Program-made: the position numbers and the translations under genes | In this document: piece by piece, positions 52,371-61,792 of the stretch | How the letters are laid out: each line of letters starts with the position of its first letter | Position numbering within the stretch: the first letter of the stretch is position 1 | Notes under the pieces: generated by a model | What the model was told of the DNA's origin: nothing | Databases searched by the model: none | The model's input: the letters and a program-made list of their open reading frames with translations, nothing else | NCBI GenBank assembly: GCA_017656345.1 | Contig: JACDNZ010000011.1 | Span: 1 to 64,000, forward strand | Reading direction: 5' to 3' | From: Thermosipho sp. (in: thermotogales) | GTDB taxonomy: Bacteria > Thermotogota > Thermotogae > Thermotogales > Fervidobacteriaceae | DNA length: 64,000 bases

Positions 52371-54077
52371 ATGAAAAAGTATGTTAGGTGGGTAATATTG
52401 ATAGTGTTTTTTTGGATTTTGTTGGGATGTACAAATTCAACACCACAAATTCCTCAAAACCATCCACCTGAACTTACAATTTTGACACCGACGAATGGTA
52501 CTACTGATGTACCTTTAGATTTTGTTTTAAAGTGGGAGTGTACTGATCCAGATGGAGATGATTTAGTATATGATATTTATCTTGGCACCAGTAATCCACC
52601 TCCACTTTTATTGAATGATTATTCGTATGAAAATTATGCTGTAACACATTTACAATCATTAACAACATATTATTGGAAGATAGTTGCAAAAGATAGTAAA
52701 GGCGGAGTAACGGAAGGTCCCATTTGGAGTTTTACTACCTTGAATAATCCACCATTTCATCCAGCGCCCTATTTTCCTCTGAATGGTGCAATTGATATAG
52801 ATACTGATGTGACGTTAAGTTGGAGTTGTATGGATATTGATGGAGATTCTTTAACTTATGATGTTTATTTTGGAAAGGAAGCGACACCCCCGCTTGTTGC
52901 GACTGATCTTACGGTTAAAAATTATGATGTAAAAAATCTTGAACCAAAAACAGTTTATTATTGGAAAATAGTTGCTAAAGATGGTAAAGGTGGAGTAGCA
53001 GAAGGTGGACCATGGTATTTCACAACGTGCCTCCTTAAATGGAGTTTTTTAACCAATGGTTCTATTCATTCTTCACCGGCAGTAGGTTCAGATGGAACTA
53101 TTTATATTGGAAGTTACGATAATTATTTATATGCTATAAATCCAGATGGTACATTGAAATGGAAATTTCAAACGGGTGATGATATAAATTCATCTCCTGT
53201 AATTGGTTCGGATGGAACAATTTATATTGGAAGTAACGATGATTATTTATATGCTATAAATCCAGATGGCACACTAAAATGGAAGTATCTAACTGGTGGG
53301 AATATAAATTCGCTGGCAATTGGAATTGATGGAACAATTTATATTGGAAATTTCGATAAAAATCTGTACGCCATAAATCCAGATGGTACATTAAAGTGGA
53401 AATATTTAACGTTGGGAAATTTGTTCTCATCACCTGCAATAACTTCAGATGGAACTATTTATATTGGGAGTAACGACAATAATTTATATGCCATAAATCC
53501 AAATGGTACATTAAAATGGAAATATCTAACAGGTGGAGATTTATTCTCATCACCTGCAATAGGTTCAGATGGAACTATTTATATTGGGAGTAAGGATAAT
53601 TATTTATATGCGATAAATCCGGATGGCACACACAAATGGAGATTTTTGACAGGAGGAGGAATTTTTTCTTCACCGGTCTTAGATAGCAATGGTAATGTTT
53701 ATATAGGAAGTGCAGATAATTATTTATATGCAATAAATTCATCGGGGATTATGAAGTGGAGATATCAAACAGGTGGAAGTGTATATACCACACCGTTAAT
53801 AGGTAGCGATGGTACAATATATTTTGGTAGTTATGATAAATATTTTTATGCACTAAACCCAGATGGAACGTTAAAGTGGAAATATTTAACAAACGAGAAT
53901 GTAAATGGTTGGCTTTATTATTCCTCTCCCGCAATAAGCAACGATGGAACAGTTATTTATATAGGGGCCTACAATGGTATTTTGTATGCTCTTTATGATG
54001 AAACAGGAGGTTTAAATAATTCTTCATGGCCGAAGATTTACCACGATAATTTGAATACTGGAAATATTAACTATTAA
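52371..54077 (+). CDS. Lipoprotein with two Fn3-like domains and an eight-blade PQQ-like propeller
   Basis: 568 residues. The signal peptide ends in the lipobox LLGC (Cys20). Two related beta-sandwich domains (about residues 33-120 and 125-215) share the pattern CTDPDGDDLVYDIYLG and CMDIDGDSLTYDVYFG, with likely calcium-binding Asp loops. From residue 222 eight repeats of 40 residues (SSPAIGSDGTIYIGS, LYAINPDGTLKWKYLTGG) form a PQQ/BamB-like propeller. It is probably surface-exposed or periplasmic and may bind protein or carbohydrate. The catalytic residues of quinoprotein dehydrogenases are not evident. Preceded by GGGGGG and ended by a terminator. Confidence 0.85.
   Translation: MKKYVRWVILIVFFWILLGCTNSTPQIPQNHPPELTILTPTNGTTDVPLDFVLKWECTDPDGDDLVYDIYLGTSNPPPLLLNDYSYENYAVTHLQSLTTYYWKIVAKDSKGGVTEGPIWSFTTLNNPPFHPAPYFPLNGAIDIDTDVTLSWSCMDIDGDSLTYDVYFGKEATPPLVATDLTVKNYDVKNLEPKTVYYWKIVAKDGKGGVAEGGPWYFTTCLLKWSFLTNGSIHSSPAVGSDGTIYIGSYDNYLYAINPDGTLKWKFQTGDDINSSPVIGSDGTIYIGSNDDYLYAINPDGTLKWKYLTGGNINSLAIGIDGTIYIGNFDKNLYAINPDGTLKWKYLTLGNLFSSPAITSDGTIYIGSNDNNLYAINPNGTLKWKYLTGGDLFSSPAIGSDGTIYIGSKDNYLYAINPDGTHKWRFLTGGGIFSSPVLDSNGNVYIGSADNYLYAINSSGIMKWRYQTGGSVYTTPLIGSDGTIYFGSYDKYFYALNPDGTLKWKYLTNENVNGWLYYSSPAISNDGTVIYIGAYNGILYALYDETGGLNNSSWPKIYHDNLNTGNINY
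53034..54013 (+). repeat. Eight tandem 120-base repeats encoding propeller blades
   Basis: DNA repeats of about 120 bases are visible as recurring GATGGAACTATTTATATTGG-like blocks near 53092, 53212, 53326, 53446, 53566, 53686, 53806 and 53941. Units 4 and 5 are the most alike, suggesting recent duplication or recombination within the gene. Confidence 0.75.
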
Positions 54078-54108
54078 AGTTTGAATAAATTTTGGTGAAA
54101 TAAAAAAC

Positions 54109-54128
54109 ATGGCTCCATTTGGAGCCAT
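54109..54128. terminator. Bidirectional terminator
   Basis: ATGGCTCC (54109-54116), loop ATTT, GGAGCCAT (54121-54128), preceded by AAAAAA and followed by ATTTTATT. It separates the lipoprotein gene from the end of the ornithine operon. Confidence 0.85.
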
Positions 54129-54161
54129 ATTTTATTGGAATTTTTGGGATTTTGTTTGAAA

Positions 54162-56351
54162 CTATTTGTTTTCTTCTTTTAGTTTTTTCACTATAAATGA
54201 TGCAACGTGGATTCCTTTTGTTCCTCTTCCAAAACCAGCGTCAAGTCCGTTTTCAATTGCAAGGTCGTTATTTATTTGGGTTCCACCGGCAATGATAAGA
54301 ATTTTGTCTCTGATTCCTTTTTCAATGGCAAGTTCGTGGAGACGTTGCATATTTTTTATATGAACGTCATTATGTGTAATAATCATGGAAGCAAGAATAG
54401 CTTTTGCACCCGTTTCAATTGCAGCATCGATAAGTTTTTCTGGTGGAACACTGGTTCCAAGGTATGTATATTTTATTCCATATTTTTCAATTCCACCATG
54501 TTTTATATCAAGGATTTCTCTTAAACCGACAGAATGTTCATCGTTTCCAACGGTTCCGGCAACAACATGAATTGGGTTATTTTTTACATATTCAAATATT
54601 TCATCTTCGGGTAAGGTTTCAGGTTTTTTTGGAAGTTCAAGTTTGTCAACTTCAATTTCAAAAGGTACTTTAGCTTTAACTTCTATATATGTACCCTCAG
54701 CAGGATGAAGAACGGTTTTGTGAATAATTGTTGGTTCTTCCAATCCAAGTTTTTCACAGAGGGCTATGGCGGCAGCTTCAGCTAATTCTTCTGGCAGAGC
54801 AAATGTCATGTCCATCTGGATCCAGCCGTCTGCAAACCATTCAACTTCAGGCTTTATTACATTTCTTTTTTTCATATCTCTTATTTTTTCAAGCCTGATA
54901 TTTACGTTATCTGTTTCATCAAGTTCGTCTATAAATTGTATTTTTTCAGGGTTATGGAATGTACAACCACCAATAAGATCACATGGCTTTTCAATACCTT
55001 CTGGGAGATTATTATATCCGAAATGTTCACAAACAGGTGCCATATAATCTTCGTCTCTTGGGGCGACTGTTCCTGCGGCTATTTCACCATCTTTTTTTCT
55101 AGCTATTCCATCTCCCATTCTTTCGGGATAATATCCATTATCCACAAACATGCCAGCTTCTAATGCTTCAAAATATCCACCCATATCCAGTATTTCTTCA
55201 AGCATCAAAATTGCACGCATTTTCAGCTCTCTTACTTTTTCTCTAATTTCTTTTTCATCAATCTTTACATATTTTTTCATTCCATCAAGTGCGATGAGTG
55301 TATGTTTCGCTGTTTCAACACCGCGTATAGAGTTAACATGCCAAGGTACATTTCTTCCTTCATCTGGTGTAATTGTTGATTGAAGATCAGCAGATGTAAG
55401 TCTTGAGATAAGGGTATTTAAAACGTGTATTCTTGTTGCATCAAATAGATCAGATTCAATATATCTTGTATTCATCTGGGCTCTAAATTTAAAACCATCA
55501 AATAATTCTCTTAAAGCAACAGCATATGGTAAATTGTATCTAAATTCTGGCATTGGTGAAACGACTGGAGGAACAGTTGAGAGTGCTATATATTCTTTTT
55601 TCATGCCGGCTTTTAATGAATACATACAATTAATACCGTGTTGAACGAGAAGTTCAGGCATAACGGTCCAGGCAAGTTTTGCCGATGCATTTGCGTTATG
55701 AGCACCATCTATTTGTAACATACCAGCAAATGCCATTATCCTTTTTGCAACAGCAGCATCAACAAAAGAACGTATTGGATTTATGCCCCTGTATAACACA
55801 TTATATTGAGGATCTTGATGAGCACCATTAACACCTTCTTCTGCAAACAGAACAGCAATTTCCGGCCCGGCTACACCTGAAACATAGCTGTGGAAATTAA
55901 TTGGACGTCCAACTTCTTCTTCTATTAAATCAAGTGCTTTTCTTGTTGCACGAAGTTGCTTTCTTGTTATTGGTATTCCACCAATACCCTCTGGTGTTCC
56001 TTCTATAAGGCCATCATAGTGAGATTGTCCCAGTGTCCTGATTACCATTATATGATCTGCACCGTGCCAGGCGGCCATTCTCATTCTTCTAATATCGTCT
56101 TCAAACCTTCCAGATGCAATTTCAGAGGTTATTACAACCTCAGGTTGTGGATCTATACCACCAAAATAGTGTGCAGCGGGGAGTGGAACGGAATTTTTTA
56201 AATTCTCACTGACCTGATGATATTCATATTCGCCTATTTTAGTACCTTCTGGAAGTTTCTTTCTCCATGTCCATCCACGTCTTTTTGGCCTATATTTATC
56301 GAGATCTTTTAGAATTTCGTCTATGTTAATTGGTTTTTTTGGATCAAGCAT
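54162..56351 (-). CDS. oraE: D-ornithine 4,5-aminomutase large subunit OraE (KamE)
   Basis: 729 residues. It catalyses the B12- and PLP-dependent conversion of D-ornithine to 2,4-diaminopentanoate. The N-terminal TIM-barrel region has PAAHYFGGIDPQPEVVITSE and QIDGAHNANASAKLAW. The C-terminal Rossmann domain has the base-off cobalamin motif DEHSVG (D604, H606) and a Lys 11 residues after the His (K617 in LDIKHGG), which corresponds to the PLP lysine of the clostridial enzyme. The length fits the known subunit. The ATG at 56351 overlaps the oraS stop by eight bases. Last gene of its operon. Confidence 0.93.
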   Translation of the reverse strand: MLDPKKPINIDEILKDLDKYRPKRRGWTWRKKLPEGTKIGEYEYHQVSENLKNSVPLPAAHYFGGIDPQPEVVITSEIASGRFEDDIRRMRMAAWHGADHIMVIRTLGQSHYDGLIEGTPEGIGGIPITRKQLRATRKALDLIEEEVGRPINFHSYVSGVAGPEIAVLFAEEGVNGAHQDPQYNVLYRGINPIRSFVDAAVAKRIMAFAGMLQIDGAHNANASAKLAWTVMPELLVQHGINCMYSLKAGMKKEYIALSTVPPVVSPMPEFRYNLPYAVALRELFDGFKFRAQMNTRYIESDLFDATRIHVLNTLISRLTSADLQSTITPDEGRNVPWHVNSIRGVETAKHTLIALDGMKKYVKIDEKEIREKVRELKMRAILMLEEILDMGGYFEALEAGMFVDNGYYPERMGDGIARKKDGEIAAGTVAPRDEDYMAPVCEHFGYNNLPEGIEKPCDLIGGCTFHNPEKIQFIDELDETDNVNIRLEKIRDMKKRNVIKPEVEWFADGWIQMDMTFALPEELAEAAAIALCEKLGLEEPTIIHKTVLHPAEGTYIEVKAKVPFEIEVDKLELPKKPETLPEDEIFEYVKNNPIHVVAGTVGNDEHSVGLREILDIKHGGIEKYGIKYTYLGTSVPPEKLIDAAIETGAKAILASMIITHNDVHIKNMQRLHELAIEKGIRDKILIIAGGTQINNDLAIENGLDAGFGRGTKGIHVASFIVKKLKEENK

Positions 56352-56718
56352 TTTTGTTCACCCCTTTAAAGATCCTATCCACATCATCCCAGTATTTTCC
56401 TGAGATGAGTTCTCTACCAGCTTGTAAAATATCAAGATTTTTTTCCTTTGCAATTCTCCATACAATATGACCAGCACCTTTTGAAAGAAGGCCCCTCTGG
56501 AAGATCATGTCTACAAGTTTCCCAGCTTCTATACTGTTGAATCCCATTCTTAAAAGAACTGATCTTTCAACGGATGGTGATGTATGAGTTTCAGCGAGTT
56601 TTATCAAAGGATCAACTACTTTTTCAACAAGATGCCAGAAATATTGGTTTAATTCAGCGTCTGTCATTTTTTGCAAATGTTTACTTCTTTCCTGGAAATC
56701 ATCTTTTCTTGGTTTCAA
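56344..56718 (-). CDS. oraS: D-ornithine 4,5-aminomutase small subunit OraS (KamD)
   Basis: 124 residues, close to the 121 of the clostridial subunit. RSKHLQKMTDAELNQYFWHL, ETHTSPSVERSVLLRMGF and KGAGHIVWRIAKEKNLDI are typical. It forms the alpha-beta heterodimer with OraE and is needed for activity. The open frame extends to 56745, but GGAGGTGA lies five bases before the TTG at 56718 and inside the ortB 3' end, so 56718 is the start. Coupled to both neighbours. Confidence 0.9.
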   Translation of the reverse strand: MKPRKDDFQERSKHLQKMTDAELNQYFWHLVEKVVDPLIKLAETHTSPSVERSVLLRMGFNSIEAGKLVDMIFQRGLLSKGAGHIVWRIAKEKNLDILQAGRELISGKYWDDVDRIFKGVNKNA

Positions 56719-56719
56719 T

Positions 56720-58138
56720 TTATTCACCTCCGAGAAGTTCTTCAATAAATTGTTTTATTTTTTCTTCTGTTGTGTTAGTATCTTCTGCCATGAATTTTAT
56801 TTCGTCTTCTGTAAAGTTCTTTTTATTGTACCTTTTTATAATTTCTTTCACATAACTTTTTCTTACATTGTCCATGTTGAACTCGATGTATCCAATTTGA
56901 GAAGGATGTTCAGGAATAACTATTCTTTTTCCAGGTAAATCTTCTTTGATTGGATCCCCTCTTTTTATTTCCATCCCCATTTTTCTCGCAAAAGTAAGTT
57001 GTGCAGATGGAAGTTTACCTGCACCAGTGTATTCAGTTTCATTAACAACGATAACTTTATCATCATCCATTTCAAGTGCAAGTGCAAAAGCTGCCGCAAG
57101 TGATGTATTTCCTGCGGGTCCTCTTTGCATTCCTTCAAGCTGTGCAAGCATTTCAGTTATATAGAAAACTTCCCCCTGAGTAACTAAAAGATATCTGTCC
57201 ATATAACGAAGTGCCCTTGCGGCATTTTTGGGTACATCTGATCTATCTGGGAATGTTGCAAATGGGATGCCAAAACCTGTATGTCCTGTTGTAAAGTATT
57301 TTTTATTAAAATCATTATCACTTGCCATATGAAGTCCTTTTAAATTTACACTTGCTGCTACAACCTGTGTGTTGGTTGCGCCTGCTTTTTTTAGTCCCCT
57401 TGCAGTTCCAGTTAAAATTCCCCCTCCAGCGTGTGTAATTACAACTATATCCGGGTATTTTCCCGTTAAATCTTTTGTTTGCTGAGCAATCTCGAATCCA
57501 AGTGTTTCAACACCTGCTATTGCATATGGTGTGTAAAGTGAAGCGTTGAAAAATCCAGTTTCTTCTAAAAGAACAAGAGTGTAGTAAAAAAGTTCTGGGC
57601 CAACGGTTAGCTGTACAACTTCTGCTCCATATGCTTCACAAGCTCTTCCCTTTTCTAAAATTTCGGGTTGACCTATCCACCTGCTGTCATAACATTCTTG
57701 TGTGATAATACATTTAAGTCCTCTTTTTGCTGCTTGTGATGCAACTGCTGCACCATAGTTCCCACTTGTTGCAGCAATAACTCCTTTATAGCCATTTTTT
57801 TGTGCGTGATACACACTAACAGATGCACGTCTATCTTTGTAACTTCCTGAAGGATTTGTCGCTTCATCCTTTATAAATATTCTTGCACCTTTTCCTTTTG
57901 GAGCAATTTTTTTGATAAGGCGATTTATTTGTTTGAGTTCTACAAGAGGTGTATTTCCAACGCCTGTTTCTTCCTGTATTTCTCTTACTTTTTCAAGGGT
58001 ATAGCCAACTTCTTTCATCATTTTTTCATAATCAAAAACAAGATCTGAGCTCATGAATTTTTCATAATCTATTCCAACAGCCTTTTTCATTATTTCATTT
58101 TTTCTGGCCATGACTGCATCATATGATAAATCACGCAT
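56720..58138 (-). CDS. ortB: 2-amino-4-oxopentanoate thiolase, beta subunit OrtB
   Basis: 472 residues of the fold-type II PLP (threonine synthase-like) family. NPSGSYKDRRAS carries the PLP lysine K101, ATSGNYGAAVASQAAKRG the phosphate-binding turn, and AGGGILTGTARGLKK the glycine loop. With OrtA it cleaves 2-amino-4-oxopentanoate with CoA to acetyl-CoA and alanine. A GTG at 58147 is possible, but AGAAGGTG then overlaps it; the ATG at 58138, six bases downstream, is preferred. It overlaps ortA by eight bases. Confidence 0.92.
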   Translation of the reverse strand: MRDLSYDAVMARKNEIMKKAVGIDYEKFMSSDLVFDYEKMMKEVGYTLEKVREIQEETGVGNTPLVELKQINRLIKKIAPKGKGARIFIKDEATNPSGSYKDRRASVSVYHAQKNGYKGVIAATSGNYGAAVASQAAKRGLKCIITQECYDSRWIGQPEILEKGRACEAYGAEVVQLTVGPELFYYTLVLLEETGFFNASLYTPYAIAGVETLGFEIAQQTKDLTGKYPDIVVITHAGGGILTGTARGLKKAGATNTQVVAASVNLKGLHMASDNDFNKKYFTTGHTGFGIPFATFPDRSDVPKNAARALRYMDRYLLVTQGEVFYITEMLAQLEGMQRGPAGNTSLAAAFALALEMDDDKVIVVNETEYTGAGKLPSAQLTFARKMGMEIKRGDPIKEDLPGKRIVIPEHPSQIGYIEFNMDNVRKSYVKEIIKRYNKKNFTEDEIKFMAEDTNTTEEKIKQFIEELLGGE

Positions 58139-58439
58139 TACTATCACCTTCTAATATCTTTCGAAGTTCAATTCCAACTGTCATAAGTTCGGGAACAGGT
58201 TCGCCAAAATTATGTTCATATTTTGGGTTAATTGCTACAAGTTTTCCAGAAACTTTTCTACCAATCAACGTTTCAATTTCTACTTCTTCACCTATTTCAG
58301 CAGTGTCATTTAAAAGGAATCCTTTTACTCTCATTTGTAAAGGAACCTTTTTTGTGTCATCTGGAAGTGGAGCGGTTCTTTCCTCGGGTTTTAAAAGAGT
58401 TTTTTGTATTTGAACCCAATCTCCCTTTTTGGCTTTCAT
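58131..58439 (-). CDS. ortA: 2-amino-4-oxopentanoate thiolase, alpha subunit OrtA
   Basis: 102 residues. GDWVQIQKTLLKPEERTAPL and the later NPKYEHNFGEPVPELMTVGI, with an SH3-like KGFLLNDTAEIGEEVEIET region, match OrtA, the small subunit of the ornithine-pathway thiolase. ATG at 58439 with GAGGTGA upstream, nine bases after ord. Same operon order as in Clostridium sticklandii. Confidence 0.9.
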   Translation of the reverse strand: MKAKKGDWVQIQKTLLKPEERTAPLPDDTKKVPLQMRVKGFLLNDTAEIGEEVEIETLIGRKVSGKLVAINPKYEHNFGEPVPELMTVGIELRKILEGDSNA

Positions 58440-58448
58440 TTTTTCACC

Positions 58449-59456
58449 TCATTTAATTGACAAAATTGATCTTGGAACTGGAAGATCAGCCATTGTCTTA
58501 AGTCCGGGTTGTGCTTCAATTACAATGGGTATCATATTCGTTGCTATTGCAATTGTTGCTTTCCCACCAGGGATTTCAGGTTTTATTGCGAGATTAATAT
58601 CGGGATCACCGTAAATTTCAATGTAGTCTCCTGTTTCAACCCCTTCAAGATGTGGATGAATTTGTTGTGGATGTTGCATTTCAATGACTACTTCATCTCC
58701 AATGTAAGCTTTGGCTGAGTGATTACATCCTGCAACCATTCCAGGTTCGACTTTTACAACTGGTGTTTCTCTATGTACATTTGAAATTATTGGTTTTCTT
58801 TCCTCTTTAATATCTGTGATATTCCAACCAAGTGCTTTTGCTATCATCCTAATACTTTGAGGAAAGCCTATATGTCCAACGATTTTTCCACTCTTTATCC
58901 CTTCTTCAAATTCTTCCGGGGTTGTTCCAACACCTTGTGTTTCCATAACAGTTTTTCCAAATGGGGAGAGATCATTTATTCTTCTTGCAACGATTTTGTT
59001 TACCTTATTACATACTCCTGTAAGTGCAATGATGAGTGTATCAAGAACAAAACCAGGATTTACACCAGTTCCAAGGATTGTTACACCGTATCTCTTCGCA
59101 AGACTGTCCATATAAATGGCTTCTTCTTCATGTGAATCAAATGGGTAAGCCATTTCTTCGGCAATTGTGATTACATTACAATGGTTTTTGACAGCATATT
59201 CTATTTGAGGAAGTACATCTTTTACGAAAGATGATGTTGCAATTACGACAAGGTCGGGGTTTGTTTTTTCAATTATTTCTTTATCTTTTGAGACTAAGAT
59301 CCCTGTATTTTGTGTTTCTACTATTTCACCAACATCTTTACCCATATATTCGGGATTTAAATCAATTGCTCCAACAAGTTTCATAGAACTACTTTCAATA
59401 ATATTTTTTGCAATGCCTCTTCCCATTGCGCCTAATCCCCAGCTAACTATTCTCAT
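58449..59456 (-). CDS. ord: 2,4-diaminopentanoate dehydrogenase
   Basis: 335 residues. [20 protein letters not shown] holds the GxGxxG dinucleotide-binding motif (DapB-like Rossmann fold). [20 protein letters not shown] and [18 protein letters not shown] are conserved in the family. It oxidatively deaminates 2,4-diaminopentanoate to 2-amino-4-oxopentanoate with NAD(P)+. The frame is open to 59504, but AGGAGG stands nine bases before the ATG at 59456, which begins the Rossmann fold. First gene of the ornithine operon; no ornithine racemase gene is next to it. Confidence 0.93.
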   Translation of the reverse strand: MRIVSWGLGAMGRGIAKNIIESSSMKLVGAIDLNPEYMGKDVGEIVETQNTGILVSKDKEIIEKTNPDLVVIATSSFVKDVLPQIEYAVKNHCNVITIAEEMAYPFDSHEEEAIYMDSLAKRYGVTILGTGVNPGFVLDTLIIALTGVCNKVNKIVARRINDLSPFGKTVMETQGVGTTPEEFEEGIKSGKIVGHIGFPQSIRMIAKALGWNITDIKEERKPIISNVHRETPVVKVEPGMVAGCNHSAKAYIGDEVVIEMQHPQQIHPHLEGVETGDYIEIYGDPDINLAIKPEIPGGKATIAIATNMIPIVIEAQPGLKTMADLPVPRSILSIK

Positions 59457-59717
59457 ATGTTTTAACCTCCTTATTTTTCTAGTCTTCAAACTTAATGTTA
59501 TCATGTATTTTAAAAGTTTTCCATCTTGTTTAAATTCAATTAATTTTGCGTAAAATTAATAAAGTGTAAAAAATATCATTATACACATTTTTATAAAAGT
59601 ATGCATTAGTATGCGTTCAAATATAAATTTTTAATTTTAGTTAGTTTAACAAACTATTTGGTTTTTGAAGGGTAAAAGATGTATAATATTTTTAAATGTA
59701 AATAAAGGAGGGACAAT

Positions 59718-61706
59718 ATGAAAAAACTTGTAATATCTGATTTATTAAAATTTACCTTTTTATCCGGCCTTTCTTTTTCACCAGATGGGAGATTTTTGGG
59801 TTTTGTTGTCCACAAAATGGATGAAGAAGAAAATAAATATTTATCTAACATTTGGCTTTACAATGTAGAAAATGGGAAAACATTTCAACTTACATCGTTT
59901 GGACAGGAGAGTAGTTTTATCTGGCTTGATGATGAAATGATTCTTTTTTCGGAAATAAGAGATGAAAAAGATAAGAAAAGAAGGGAAAATGGGGAAATCT
60001 TTACTGTATTTTACAAAATCAACGTTAATGGAGGAGAAGCACAAAAAGCTTTTGAGGTACCATTTTTTGTTAGAAAAATAGAAAAATTAGATGATGATTC
60101 TTTTGTTTTACTTGTTACATATGATAAAAAAATGCCAGATTTTTCGAAGATGGATGAAAATGAAAAACGGGAAACATTAAAAAGAATAAAAGAGGAAGAG
60201 GACTATGAGGTTTTAGATGAAATACCATTTTGGTTTAATGGAAGTGGTTTTACAAATAAAAAGAGGGCGAGGTTGTATTTATTCAATGTAAAAGAAAAAA
60301 GCTTTACTCCTATTACAGATGAACTTACAAATGTAGGGCATTTTAATGTAGATGAAGGTAAAAAGAAGATTTTATTTGTATCTAATAGATACGAAAATAA
60401 AATGGAAATAAGATCAGATTTGTATGTATATGATATTGGAAACAAAAAACTTGAAAAATTAACACATGAAGAACCATTTAGATATACTTATGCATATTTT
60501 CTGGAAGATTCGATTATTTTTGCTGGAAGTAACATGAAAAACTTTGGAATAAATGAAAATCCAAAGTTTTATCTTTTAAATCCAGATACTAAAGAAGTCA
60601 AACTTCTAACTCCTGACTTTGATTTAAGTGTGTGGAATAGTGTGGGTACGGATTGCAGGTTTGGCTCAAATAAACTTGCCAAAGTTGATGGAAAATTTTT
60701 GTATTTTATTACAACAGAGTGGAATAGTTCATATTTAAATAGAATTGATAAAAATGGAAAGATAGAAAGATTAACAAAAAAAGGTGGATCAATTGATGGT
60801 TTTGATGTAAAAGATGGGAAGATTTATTTTGTAGGATTAAAGGATTACAAATTACAGGAGATATATAATCATGAAGAAAAGCAAATCACAACTTTTAATG
60901 AGTGGGTTATAAAAGAAAGGAAAATATCCAAGCCTGAAAGGTTTACATTTCTTGCAGATGATGGGACAGAACTTGAAGGCTGGATAATTAAACCTGTTGA
61001 TTTTGATGAGAATAAAAAATATCCGGCAATTTTAGATATCCATGGTGGGCCAAAGACTGTATATGGTGAAGTATTTTTCCATGAAATGCAGGTTTGGGCA
61101 AATGAAGGATATGTTGTAATGTTTTCAAATCCTCGTGGAAGTGATGGGAGAGGAAATAAATTTGCAGATATAAGGGGAAAATATGGAACAATAGATTATG
61201 AAGATTTAATGAAATTTGTTGATGAAGCACTAAAAAGATATCCATTTATTGATGAAAATAGACTGGGAGTAACCGGGGGATCATACGGTGGCTTTATGAC
61301 CAATTGGATTATTGGTCATACCAACAGATTTAAAGCAGCGGTTTCACAGAGAAGTATTGCCAACTGGATTTCAAAGTTTGGAACAACTGATATTGGTTAT
61401 TATTTTGTTGAAGATCAACAAAGTGCAACCCCTTGGAATGATTTTGAAAAACTTTGGTGGCATTCACCTATGAAGTATGCTGACAAAGTTAAAACTCCAA
61501 CACTATTTATCCATTCTGATGAGGATTATAGATGTTGGCTTCCCGAAGGAATCCAGATGTTTACCTCTCTTAAATATTTTGGTGTTGATGCTCGACTTGT
61601 CATATTTAAAGGGGAGAATCATGAATTAAGTAGAGGTGGAAAACCAAAACATAGAATGAGAAGGCTTAAAGAAATTACAGATTGGTTTAATAAATATCTA
61701 AAGTAA
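59718..61706 (+). CDS. S9 family prolyl oligopeptidase / acylaminoacyl-peptidase
   Basis: 662 residues, no signal peptide. An N-terminal seven-bladed propeller-like half (WD/DPP-like strands) is followed by the alpha/beta-hydrolase domain. GGSYGGFM holds Ser522, HSDEDYRCW Asp603 and GENHELSRGG His635. The sequence after the Ser and the RGGKPKHR end fit the acylaminoacyl-peptidase branch of archaeal and Thermotogales S9C enzymes. It probably degrades peptides in the cytoplasm. AAGGAGGG precedes the ATG; TATAAT at 59682 with TTGGTT 18 bases upstream is a likely promoter. Confidence 0.88.
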   Translation: MKKLVISDLLKFTFLSGLSFSPDGRFLGFVVHKMDEEENKYLSNIWLYNVENGKTFQLTSFGQESSFIWLDDEMILFSEIRDEKDKKRRENGEIFTVFYKINVNGGEAQKAFEVPFFVRKIEKLDDDSFVLLVTYDKKMPDFSKMDENEKRETLKRIKEEEDYEVLDEIPFWFNGSGFTNKKRARLYLFNVKEKSFTPITDELTNVGHFNVDEGKKKILFVSNRYENKMEIRSDLYVYDIGNKKLEKLTHEEPFRYTYAYFLEDSIIFAGSNMKNFGINENPKFYLLNPDTKEVKLLTPDFDLSVWNSVGTDCRFGSNKLAKVDGKFLYFITTEWNSSYLNRIDKNGKIERLTKKGGSIDGFDVKDGKIYFVGLKDYKLQEIYNHEEKQITTFNEWVIKERKISKPERFTFLADDGTELEGWIIKPVDFDENKKYPAILDIHGGPKTVYGEVFFHEMQVWANEGYVVMFSNPRGSDGRGNKFADIRGKYGTIDYEDLMKFVDEALKRYPFIDENRLGVTGGSYGGFMTNWIIGHTNRFKAAVSQRSIANWISKFGTTDIGYYFVEDQQSATPWNDFEKLWWHSPMKYADKVKTPTLFIHSDEDYRCWLPEGIQMFTSLKYFGVDARLVIFKGENHELSRGGKPKHRMRRLKEITDWFNKYLK

Positions 61707-61725
61707 ATTTGAATATTAAACAACA

Positions 61726-61769
61726 AAACGCCCCCAATCAATTTAACTATACATTTTGGGGGCGTTTTT
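61726..61769. terminator. Bidirectional terminator
   Basis: AAAACGCCCCCAA (61726-61738) and TTGGGGGCGTTTT (61757-61769): a perfect 13-bp stem with an 18-base loop between convergent genes; T-runs end both arms. Confidence 0.88.
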
Positions 61770-61792
61770 GATTTAAGTCATTTGAAAGAATT

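Noticed and set aside
53034-54013. CRISPR-like regular repeats
   Set aside because: The 120-base period is in frame and encodes propeller blades; there are no unique spacers.
54166-55383. Several plus-strand frames opposite oraE
   Set aside because: All are antisense to the well-conserved OraE sequence and lack ribosome binding sites.
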